A stretch of DNA of 64,000 nt, taken from positions 8,990,001-9,054,000 of the forward strand of contig JAUEDM010000001.1 of the NCBI GenBank assembly GCA_033439685.1. The letters are read 5' to 3'. Positions 34,126-43,078 of this stretch are shown here, in pieces (position 1 is the first letter of the stretch; every line of letters begins with the position of its first letter). This DNA comes from Apodospora peruviana. Lineage: Eukaryota > Ascomycota > Sordariomycetes > Sordariales > Lasiosphaeriaceae. A program made the translations under genes and the position numbers. The notes below the pieces were generated by a model. That model made no database searches and was not told where the DNA came from. It worked only from the letters and a program-made list of their open reading frames with translations.

Positions 34126-35534
34126 GTAAGGTGGACAGGTTGTGTTATTGAGGTCAAGAATATTTGGGGGAGTTGATCAGCTGCTGTTGCTCGGCAGGTA
34201 CCACCATCGTCCCATGAATGGTCAATGGGATGTTCAATGGAGTGGCTGGATAGTCGGGTAAGTTCATGACAGCATTTTGGGGTAAGTGAGGTAGCTAGAG
34301 GTAATACTGGGCATGAGAGGACAGGGAAATATGTCATATTAAGGCTCTTTAGAAGATCGGGGGGGTCCAACCCGATTTTTCATGCCAGCAACCCATTAAC
34401 CCGATGGTCTTATTGTGTGGGGTAATAACTGTTCTTACTTTGGACCGTGCGGAGTTCGTTTGTTTAATTGATTGGCAATTATGTATGGAAGAATCCGTCC
34501 CTTGTTCTGTTATCCGATCGCTGGGATCTCGGTTGATCTTCCTGACGTAAGGTATCTCTCCACCCCCCTACGGACTATAGGGCAGAAGGAGAGAAAGGGG
34601 GTACGTACGATCGGATTGATAGGAGAGGTGAGGTGTCAGTTTGGTTATCTGGTTTATATTCTGGTTTATAATCTTAAGGAAGAGGAGATATTGGTAATAT
34701 GAAGGGTTACAACCTAGGTCATTTAGGAGCCTGACCTTGTCACAGTGAGGTAGGTCCAGTCAGCTACCACTGAGCGAAATAATATCATCATCAGCTTGCC
34801 ATTGACTCCTTCTGGAAGGCTCAAGTCCCACAATCCCTTCTACCAAGTCCCGCTATTCCAATCTAGAGCACTTTCTAGTAGCGAGCCTTCTTCTTTTTAA
34901 GTGCCGAGACGAGCCATCAATTTTGACGATTTACCATTTTTGCTTGTTCCCGGAGCTTTCTCGGGTTACCGCCAAGACGGTTTTGTACGCTCATCATTGC
35001 TTTTGCTGCAGGAACGGCGGGAGTCATCCCGTGCCTGGCGATAGACAGCATTGCCCTGGCAGTTTACACATACGCGGTGGTGCTGGCACCAAGACTTCGG
35101 TAAAATCGGCAACCGGTTATTTAGGCTCGATAGCGTCACATTGCTCCGGATAGTGGTTCTGGGTATCCAACTCTCCCTCTGGCTGTTAAATTTATTGCCT
35201 TTTTGCAGGTACCTTTCGAGAATGTGTACGCAAGCACTGCAGCCACCACTCCAAACCCTTGATGGAGCTGTGGTATACAGCCGACGTCCGGATCTGGGGA
35301 ATGGGACCTGTGGGAGGGATCAGTGTGGGGTGAATGAGTGAAGGGCTTCAAATTTATCATGAACACCCAGCCTATCCAGGGACCTGCCTGCATCTCATCC
35401 ATCCGCCCACCCTCCTTTATGATCCCCATCACGCCCGCCGCTGATCCCGTTCGTCTGGTTTTCACTCCTCTCACCTGCTTGTTCCAGCCTTCACATGACT
35501 CGCACAGACATCATCTAGGGGTCTTGACATCACA
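34126..35534. other. Intergenic
   Basis: 3' flank of the monooxygenase and promoter of the CBM18 gene. Short open frames only; no family recognised. Confidence 0.5.
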
Positions 35535-36683
35535 ATGAGGAGCGCGTACATCGGGAGCTTGGCTGCGGCCTCCCTGTGCTGGTCAGGCGTCGTCGGCGTC
35601 CGCCTACACCGGTCCAGTGGAGGCGTGCACGATGCCGTGATGGCGAACGGCGGCGGTGGCAGGGTTGTCATGGCCGAGATGGGCCACCAGCAGGGACATG
35701 GACAGCAGCAGAAGAATAAGTCCAACGTGGAAGGACAGCAGCTTGAGCTGCGGCAGGCCGGCGGCCAGTGCGGTGCTCAGTACGGCAGATGCCCCGGCGA
35801 TCTGTGCTGCTCCGACTATGGCTACTGCGGCGACACAGTCGACCACTGCGCGCCGCTGTTCGACTGCCAGCCGCAGTACGGTGTCTGCGGATGGCCGCGC
35901 GCGCCGCCTGCCCCGACGACGACGACCGCCGCTCCGCCTGCGCCAACCACCACGAGCACGACAAGCACGACATCAACAAGGCCCACGACAACTTCCACCA
36001 CCAGCACCACTACATCTGCTCCGCCTCCTCCGCCAACCACCACTTCAACAACTTCAGCTCCTCCTCCCCCAGTGACAACCCCGAGTACGAGCACCACGCC
36101 CAGCAGCACCATCGCGACCACGTCCACCGCCCCCGGTCCCACCCAGACCGGCATGCGCGTGACCACCAACGGCCAGTGTGGCAACGGAACCATGTGCATC
36201 GGCGCCTCCAACTACGGACCCTGCTGCTCGCAATTCTTCTGGTGCGGATCCTCTCTCGACTTCTGCGGAGCGGGCTGCAAGTCCGAGTTTGGCGCCTGTT
36301 TCGGCGTCCCCGGCCAGCCGGCGCCTCCCGCGTCCAACGTCACCACCACTGCATCTCCGCCGGCGCCGCCCACGACCTCTACGACTACGTCTACCGTGCG
36401 GACGACTTCTACGACTAGTATTGTCGTGCCGCCGCCGGTTACTACTACGTCTACGACAAGTACCAGAACGACGAGTTCGGCCCCTCCGGCTGGGCCGACA
36501 GTTGTCATCCCGCCGGGGTTCCGGTCTTCTACTGATGGTACTTGTGGGCCGGGGGTGACTTGTCTCGGCTCGACTTACGGGAGATGCTGTTCCCAGTTTG
36601 GGTTCTGTGGCGACAGTGATCAGTTCTGTCCGTATATTGTTGGTTGTCAGCCTGAGTATGGGTATTGTGAGCCTGCGCCGTAG
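35535..36683 (+). CDS. Secreted chitin-binding protein with three CBM18 (hevein-type) domains
   Basis: Single exon, 382 residues. A signal peptide (about 1-21) is followed by a Gly/Gln-rich stretch and three hevein-like modules at about 78-118, 213-255 and 336-378. Each has the CBM18 pattern of closely spaced cysteines with CCS-x-aromatic-x-CG (CCSDYGYCG, CCSQFFWCG, CCSQFGFCG) and the aromatic residues that stack on GlcNAc rings. Thr/Pro-rich linkers of about 80-95 residues join them. There is no catalytic domain such as chitin deacetylase or GH18, so it is a pure binding protein, likely secreted to the wall or apoplast, where such proteins can shield chitin. The linkers are low-complexity, which explains long spurious open frames on the other strand. 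Confidence 0.92.
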   Translation: MRSAYIGSLAAASLCWSGVVGVRLHRSSGGVHDAVMANGGGGRVVMAEMGHQQGHGQQQKNKSNVEGQQLELRQAGGQCGAQYGRCPGDLCCSDYGYCGDTVDHCAPLFDCQPQYGVCGWPRAPPAPTTTTAAPPAPTTTSTTSTTSTRPTTTSTTSTTTSAPPPPPTTTSTTSAPPPPVTTPSTSTTPSSTIATTSTAPGPTQTGMRVTTNGQCGNGTMCIGASNYGPCCSQFFWCGSSLDFCGAGCKSEFGACFGVPGQPAPPASNVTTTASPPAPPTTSTTTSTVRTTSTTSIVVPPPVTTTSTTSTRTTSSAPPAGPTVVIPPGFRSSTDGTCGPGVTCLGSTYGRCCSQFGFCGDSDQFCPYIVGCQPEYGYCEPAP

Positions 36684-37544
36684 TTAACTGGGCTGGGATT
36701 TGATTTGGTAATAGTAGTGGTACTTGGTTGATGTTTCTAGAAGTGAGGGAATGATCAAATCTAATATGACGGGGTATATCTCATCTGCCGAAGGTGCATC
36801 ATGATGTTGTGTGTCCAATGTAGATAGTCAAGAGTCCTGAGAGGGTGAGAACTTCACCTTCGCACACTGTACAAAGATTTTGGTCCTACTACCTACTAAC
36901 ATCCTCTCCTCTTCATTACCGCTTTCAAAACGCTCTACAGCTGTTGAGTAGAATCTGGTGCTGTGAACCTGATAACCCCTAGATTACTTTCCCAGTAAAC
37001 CCTTTGACCAATGGTTCCTCGAACACAGAATCATCATGTGGTGGATTACTTACCGAGATGAAACCTTACCTCTATCATGTGTACGAATAAACTCATCAAA
37101 CGGTCTCAAAGACCCGTCCGAGACGGCTCCCGCAACCAAGTGACTCTCATGGATAGATCCCGACTTTCACATAATCCAAAGATGGCGGATCGCGGATATA
37201 ATGCAAGGTTGTGCAACTCAACTTGGGAGCTTCGGTCTTAAGTCCAGTGTCTGCCCTAAAGTCCGCGGATGGTCGGATTCATGGTGTGGAGATTGGAGAA
37301 GCTCCCTATCTTGAGCTCCGAGTAGGTGAAACTCTCCCGTCCTCTCTGCGTCATAGAGCTAGCGGACAAAGCGATGGACTTAATGGCACGGTTATCATTG
37401 ATATTCGAGAGACACCTTCTAGAAACGCAACTCACATTCAGGTTGCCCTTCGAATTGAGATCTTGGCCTCTGCTCAACCTTCACCGAAGTGAACCCAACC
37501 ACCATCACCCGTCTTAGTCTCTTTATTGTTACGCAAACTAGAAA
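36684..37544. other. Intergenic
   Basis: 3' flank of the CBM18 gene and promoter of the SDR gene. A 93-codon open frame at 37211-37492 has no recognisable family and is not called. Confidence 0.5.
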
Positions 37545-38312
37545 ATGGGCCGCTTTTTCATAACAGGCTCCTCAGACGGCCTCGGCTCGCTCACAGCCAA
37601 ACGATTGGTGTCTCTCGGCCACCAAGTCGTCCTGCACGCGCGCAACCCGCAACGGGCAAAGCACGCAAACGCCGCCTGCCCAGGGTCAACCGCGATCCTG
37701 ACAGCCGACCTCGCCGATTTGCAAGAAACAAAACGGCTCGCCGCGGAAGCCAACAAGCACGGCCCGTACGACGCCGTCATCCACAATGCCGGCGTTGCCC
37801 GCTCAGCAACAATCGGCAAGAGTCTACCCAGCCTATTCGCCGTCAACACTTTGGCGCCGTACATCCTGACCTGTCTCATGGCGAAACCAAAGCGTCTCGT
37901 GTACGTCTCCTCGTCCATGCACTACCACGGCCATCCCCGTTTGGATGATGACGGAGACGGGATCACGAGGTCGGGGTACAGTGACACCAAGTTACACAAT
38001 GTCATGCTGGCGAAAGCGTTTGCTCGACGTTGGGATAATGGTAATGACAGTGGCAGTGCCGTGGTGAACTGTTGCGCGACCGACCCAGGATGGGTGGCGA
38101 CCAAGATCAATGGCTGGTCGGGACGTGCCGACCTGACGGACGCCGTGGACATGTTCACCAAGCTGGCGCTGGGGGAGCTGCAGAAAGGTAATGGTCAGTA
38201 TTTTGCTGACGGCAGGGAAAAAAGCCCGAACGCTAAGGCGGGCGACGTGCAGCTGCAGGATCGGATGCTGGAGGAGCTGGCCAAGATAAGTGGTGTTGCG
38301 GTTCCCGAATAG
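37545..38312 (+). CDS. Short-chain dehydrogenase/reductase
   Basis: NAD(P)-dependent oxidoreductase, 255 residues, one exon. Cofactor loop TGSSDGLG near the N-terminus (classical TGxxxGxG), HARNPQRAK just after beta-2, which places Arg where NADPH enzymes bind the phosphate, the HNAG motif, catalytic Ser in VYVSSSMH, and the YxxxK pair as YSDTK. The sequence after the active site, CCATDPGWVATKINGWSG, matches the usual PG motif. It resembles the subset of fungal SDRs related to retinol-dehydrogenase/WW-oxidoreductase proteins. Substrate unknown. Length is normal. Confidence 0.92.
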   Translation: MGRFFITGSSDGLGSLTAKRLVSLGHQVVLHARNPQRAKHANAACPGSTAILTADLADLQETKRLAAEANKHGPYDAVIHNAGVARSATIGKSLPSLFAVNTLAPYILTCLMAKPKRLVYVSSSMHYHGHPRLDDDGDGITRSGYSDTKLHNVMLAKAFARRWDNGNDSGSAVVNCCATDPGWVATKINGWSGRADLTDAVDMFTKLALGELQKGNGQYFADGREKSPNAKAGDVQLQDRMLEELAKISGVAVPE

Positions 38313-39479
38313 GGAGATGTCCAATGGTCGGTATCTTGTATAATTATCGGGATGAAGAAAGAAAATGGTTCGTGAATGACGGATAATGTGACTACCGTGT
38401 GCGCTGGTGATACCCGCGTGAGTCGAATGATTTCTCCTCTGGTGATGCCTCAACTTTGGACTTTGGTGCCACTCCTGCTGTTGAATCCGATTGCCGCCAC
38501 GGGCTTGAGATTATTATCCTGCAACGTTCGGTTACTTATCTGTGGTATGAGTGCTAGTGATGGCTTACAGGTGAGGAGATACCCGATAGTAATGAGAGCG
38601 GACCGTAAGACTACTGAGAGAGCTACCTTACTGTCGCTTGGATAATGCCGAGAAACTTGAACACCGTGCTCTTGCCATCCATCCGATCATTGCCAACAGT
38701 CAAAGACGCAATTGTGTTTCAGTCGTCAGTTACATCTCCTTCGTAGGTAGTGAGACCGCACCAGGTGGCTGGTTGGGTTGGGTGCACTGTAGTTTGAAGA
38801 AAGGGGGGGGGGGGAGAAGGCGGTAAGCCACGACGCGAGTCTCGCGGATGTCCATTTGAAACCCGGTGTTAGAACGTGGCTGTTAAGGACTGTTTGAGGC
38901 TGTGATATCCCCATGGAGGTTCATTGAATCTGATAATAATAGTCCGGCTCGATCCTACCTAGACAGCCTGGAAGCGATGCGAATCGAATCTGAATCAAGC
39001 CCATGGCTTTCCTTGACCAGGTCCTCCCCTATTCGCACCGAGACTCCCAAAGGGCGGTATTAAGGGCACACAAGCACACACTGACACACAAGAATGAATG
39101 CCGTCGTACTTGGGCTGTCCAAGGGCCGACATGGAGCCCAGGTGATCCCAACACGGAGATGAAATTTCCCCTCAGCTCGGCTGCCCGTGAACAAGGTGTT
39201 CCTTTTTTCACTTCTCTCCTTGTCCCTTTCCCTTTTGTATAAGTGACCTTACCACCTCCACCTTCCCTCCAAGCTGTTTCAGCTCTCGAGGTTAACCACG
39301 ACTCGAACTCTTCTTTCTTGCCATCCATCTCACGACACGACACTGCAGCACAGCTCGCCTGCTCACACCTGCCTCCAGCAGCACCACACCACACCGCACG
39401 AGGATACCGTCATCCATTCATACCTTCCAACCAACAACCCACAACTCCACTAGCAACAAATCCTCAAAACCCATCCACC
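38313..39479. other. Intergenic: aquaporin promoter and leader
   Basis: No gene. A ten-base G run is at about 38805-38815. The leader is CACC/CAACA-rich from about 39300 to the ATG at 39480. Confidence 0.5.
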
Positions 39480-40639
39480 ATGAGGCCAACCAAGATGCGT
39501 TTCCCCTCCTTTGCAGGGGTACGCAACAACGCCGCCGACACAGGAGGTGGTGCCGCCGGCGGAACCTCTGCCAGTGCCAGCGACCCGTCAACAAACCCAG
39601 CGCAAAAGGAGACGACGCAAACCCTCCCGATGTTAAGCCTACCGGGTACCGTGCGCAACAATGTCGTCGCCACGCTGGGCGAGTTCGTCGGCACGTTTCT
39701 GTTTCTGTTCTTCGCCTTCGCCGGGACGCAGGTCGCCAACATGTCGCCACCCAGAGCCGGTAGCTCGACGGACCCGGACCCGATCAACGTGGCGTTTATT
39801 TCTGTGGTCTTTGGGATGAGTCTGATGGCGAACGTGTGGGCTTTTTATCGTGTCACTGGCGGGTTGTTTAATCCTTGCGTGAGTCTCCTTTCCTCTCCAC
39901 TTTGGTGTGTATGAAGGATTGGACTGATACTTTGCGGGAATAGGTCACCATGGCGCTTTATCTGGTTGGCGGTCTACCTGGGATACGGAGCTGTCTGGTT
40001 GTGGTTGCTCAACTGCTGGCCGGAATTGCGGCTGCAGGCGTCGTGGCGGCTCTGTTCCCCGGCCCGATGTTGGTCAACACCACTCTCGGCGGCGGCGCGA
40101 GCGTCGTCCAGGGTCTTTTCATCGAGATGTTTTTGACTGCGCAGCTGGTGTTTGTCATCATCATGGTTGCGGCCGAGAAGCACAAGTCGACGTTCCTCGC
40201 GCCCGTGGCGATCGGAGTTGCCTTTTTCTTGTGTGAGCTCGTTGGTCAGTCATACACCCCCAATCCACTATCCTGGAAGATGTCCGAAGTATCTAACTCG
40301 ATCATAGGCGTCTACTTCACCGGCGGCTCCCTCAACCCAGCGCGCTCACTCGGTCCAGCAGTCGTGAACCACAGCTTCCCCGGCTACTTCTGGATCTACT
40401 GGATTGGCCCCGCTCTCGGGTCACTGCTCGCGTGCGGCTTTTATGTTCTGCTGAAGTACCTCCGGTGGAAGGAATGCAATCCAGGCCAGGACTACGACGA
40501 CGAGGAGGCCGCGCAACGGTCGTCATCCTCCAAGCATCATCATCCCCATCCCGTGGAAGAGACCAAGGCTCCCAGTCCCAAGACGGAAGATGGTGTGCTG
40601 GAGGTGGACAGAGACTCGGGGCATCAGATTGATGAATAA
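39480..40639 (+). CDS. Aquaporin / major intrinsic protein with NPC and NPA motifs
   Basis: Membrane channel for water or small solutes, 343 residues, exons 39480..39878, 39944..40244 and 40308..40639. Both introns have good borders (GTGAGT/AATAG and GTCAGT/CATAG). The second is 63 bp and in frame, so reading through would insert 21 residues between GELV-type helix 5 and the second pore loop. About 55 polar N-terminal residues precede six helices. The first pore motif is FNPC rather than NPA, split so that exon 1 ends after its Cys; the second is the normal SLNPARS. The selectivity-filter arginine in NPARS is present. The C-terminal tail is charged and His-rich. It belongs with the fungal aquaporins that lack the glycerol-facilitator signature GLxxNPA...NPARD. 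Confidence 0.9.
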
Positions 40640-41311
40640 TTGGTCATCATTCCATCCCTCAAGGTCGTCGTCCAAGCAGCATCCCGGGGAAGCAGGAAAC
40701 AAATTTTCGGTGTGATGATCGTCTTTGGCTTCCTCGTCTTGTTTCCTTACCTTTATCATCGAAGCTGTTGCGGCGTAGATGACTGACTGACCTCATTCAG
40801 TATTTCTCTAGATAGCAGTTCGTAATTAGCAAGAATGACTACCTAATATTTTGAGGACCTGGGTTCCAAACTAGTGATGTGTTCTCTGATGCTGGCTTAG
40901 CGGGGTGCACATATTGTGAGGAATGGGCGATTGTTTGACCAGGTCGGTCCAACTCAAAGCGATATTTTTTTTTTTTTTTGGAACAGTAGGTTAAGATATC
41001 GTCGTCTCAGTGCATGCTGGCAAAATGGCATTCGTCATGGACTGGAGCCGGTCAATCATGACGATGGGCAGGGCAGAAAGCAAAGCAAGAAAGGGCTTCT
41101 CGTGAGATCCCTCCCCTCCCTCAACATGAGGAGGTATCGTATTTCCACCTGACGCCGCTGCCGCCGCCGCCGAGGTATCCGCAATGCAACCAGATAGATA
41201 CAACGCATATAAAAATCCAAGAAAATGACCACCCAGCATCGGATCCTTCTCTTCTCAATATCATATCCAACCACACCTTCTATCTTTTCCCTCTTCTGTT
41301 ATATAGACAGT
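40640..41311. other. Intergenic between convergent genes
   Basis: Convergent 3' flanks of the aquaporin (+) and the coactosin-like gene (-). Contains a 16-T run at 40964-40979. No gene seen. Confidence 0.55.
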
Positions 41312-41752
41312 CTAACCCCTCCCACCATTATAATCCGCCCCGCCGGCTTTCCGTAGGCGGGCCACAATCTCTTTTTCGTCCAAGTCTCTCTTATCGTCAG
41401 CGTCGACCTGTATGCTGTGGTGCGCAAGCACCTTCTTGACGGCGCCTGACTCGATCGAGACCCGCGCCTTGCGCATGACTTTGGTGTTGGCGCCGATCCA
41501 GATGACCAGCGCGAACTTGACGCGCCTGCTCTCCGCGTCGTTGGCGTACTCGACCCGCACGTAGCCGTACTGGACCTGCGCGTCGTCGAGGTTTTCCGCG
41601 AGCTCAGAGATGCCGCCTTCCCCGGTTTTTGTCAGGACCAGCTGGTTCCCTGTCGGCCCTTGGTAGGAGATCAACAACCAGTTTGTTGGGGACTTGTCGG
41701 AGCGGACTGCGTCGTATGCGGACAGGATTTCAGGGGAGTCTGCGCCTGACAT
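41312..41752 (-). CDS. Coactosin-like ADF-homology actin-binding protein
   Basis: 146 residues, single exon. The whole protein is one ADF-H domain. It opens with the helix SPEILSAYDAVRSDKSPTNW, continues with a central beta-sheet (WLLISYQG, YGYVRVEY, KFALVIWIG), then the long actin-binding helix region TKVMRKARVSIESGAVKKV and a C-terminal AHHSIQVDADDKRDL segment. The order and the IWIGxxxxVMRKARVS stretch match coactosin rather than cofilin, which has a shorter segment and an N-terminal phospho-serine. It likely binds F-actin and modulates filament turnover at the cell cortex. The short charged Gly-rich tail is unremarkable. Confidence 0.88.
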   Translation of the reverse strand: MSGADSPEILSAYDAVRSDKSPTNWLLISYQGPTGNQLVLTKTGEGGISELAENLDDAQVQYGYVRVEYANDAESRRVKFALVIWIGANTKVMRKARVSIESGAVKKVLAHHSIQVDADDKRDLDEKEIVARLRKAGGADYNGGRG

Positions 41753-43078
41753 TTCTTTTTCTTTCGTCTTTTGCTTGGTGGTTGGGGTTTGTCGTGTGGG
41801 AGTTAAAGGGGGGCGTTGGTCGGCGGTCGTACGTGATACGTGGAATTAAAAGTAGGAAATGGAGATATCTGTTCGTTGGCTTGTCAATTGATTGCTAACG
41901 CGATCAAGATGGAGTGTTTTTACTTGCCTGTGCTGCGTTGTTGGAAGGCTGGAAAGGGGTGACTGACCGTGGACGGAGTTGTCGGTGATGACCTCGGTCA
42001 GGGACCCCGCCGTTTTCAGGGGTTGAGACCACAATCGCTTCGAGTTGCCGGTGCAATTATGCCGGCTTGAAGCTTGGCTCCGGCCCCACCGTGTCAGCTG
42101 ACAGTTCCGACAGTTCAGGAGAGCTTCACTCATCACTACACCAGTAAATTTCTTCAAGAGCCCCTTTTCGAGGTCTGACTGAATATTAATCAGGTTCAAA
42201 ATTAAGAACAAGCAGTTGAAATAAAGTTGCATAGTCGTTTAAGATATCTGTCCTGGGATTAAGGGACTATTTGAGCTATGATCTTTTAATGCGGAATTTA
42301 AGCCTAGTTAAAGATAAGACTTAGCCTCCGCCATGTTAAAGAACTTGATCACAGATCTCAATGCTGGTAAAACAGAAATAAGGACAAGTTATAAATGCCA
42401 TCCATACTTACCATAACCCACACGGGTCCGGCCCGGCGGCCATCGGCCTGCTCCCGGACGGACACTGTGCCTGGCCGATCTCAAGTGTCAGCGGGGCCAC
42501 GCTAAGGACTCACAGGGCTGGCTCACGGGAGCTGCCGCTGCCAATGAGGAGCTCCCAGGTTTCGGTGCTGTCCGCCAAGACATCATCCGCGGATTGCCCA
42601 TCGGAGGATTCAGTTTGTTTGGGCATCACAAGCCCGCCAAACTTTATCCGTTTCACCGTCATCGCCATCCAACATCGTCTGGTTGGATTACCTTTCTCCC
42701 TTTCTCAGCTGCTTTAGTTTCTTGTCTTGGTTTCTTTTAGTTCTATCGAGTTTGAAGTTTATCGATTAGCGATCTATCGTTTCGAGGCCCACCACCGACG
42801 TCGATTCCGGCCACCCCTGAAATCACCCGACGACAGGCTTCGGCTTCAGTTCAGCTTTGCTGCAAGATCCGATCCCCTTCGATGGGTATCACTCGGCTGT
42901 GAATAGCCACAACGCGACGGGACACAGGACGGCGCATCGAATTCCCCTCGTGAAAGCCCCGATTTGCTGTCCGGACACACGCTGCGATAGCGCATCGCGC
43001 TGGACACGTCCCCCGAAACGGGACGAGTGGCCTCAACGAGCCCAACGGGCATAGCAATACACGCACACACCAGCCGCG
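41753..43078. other. Intergenic: divergent promoter region
   Basis: Between the coactosin-like gene (-) and the GH3 gene (+). A TC-rich stretch (about 42690-42750) is likely the GH3 leader. No gene seen. Confidence 0.55.

Noticed and set aside
35822..36508. Val-rich minus-strand open frames
   Set aside because: Reverse reading of the Thr/Pro linkers of the CBM18 protein.
37211..37492. 93-codon open frame before the SDR
   Set aside because: Short, no signature, immediately upstream of a gene start.
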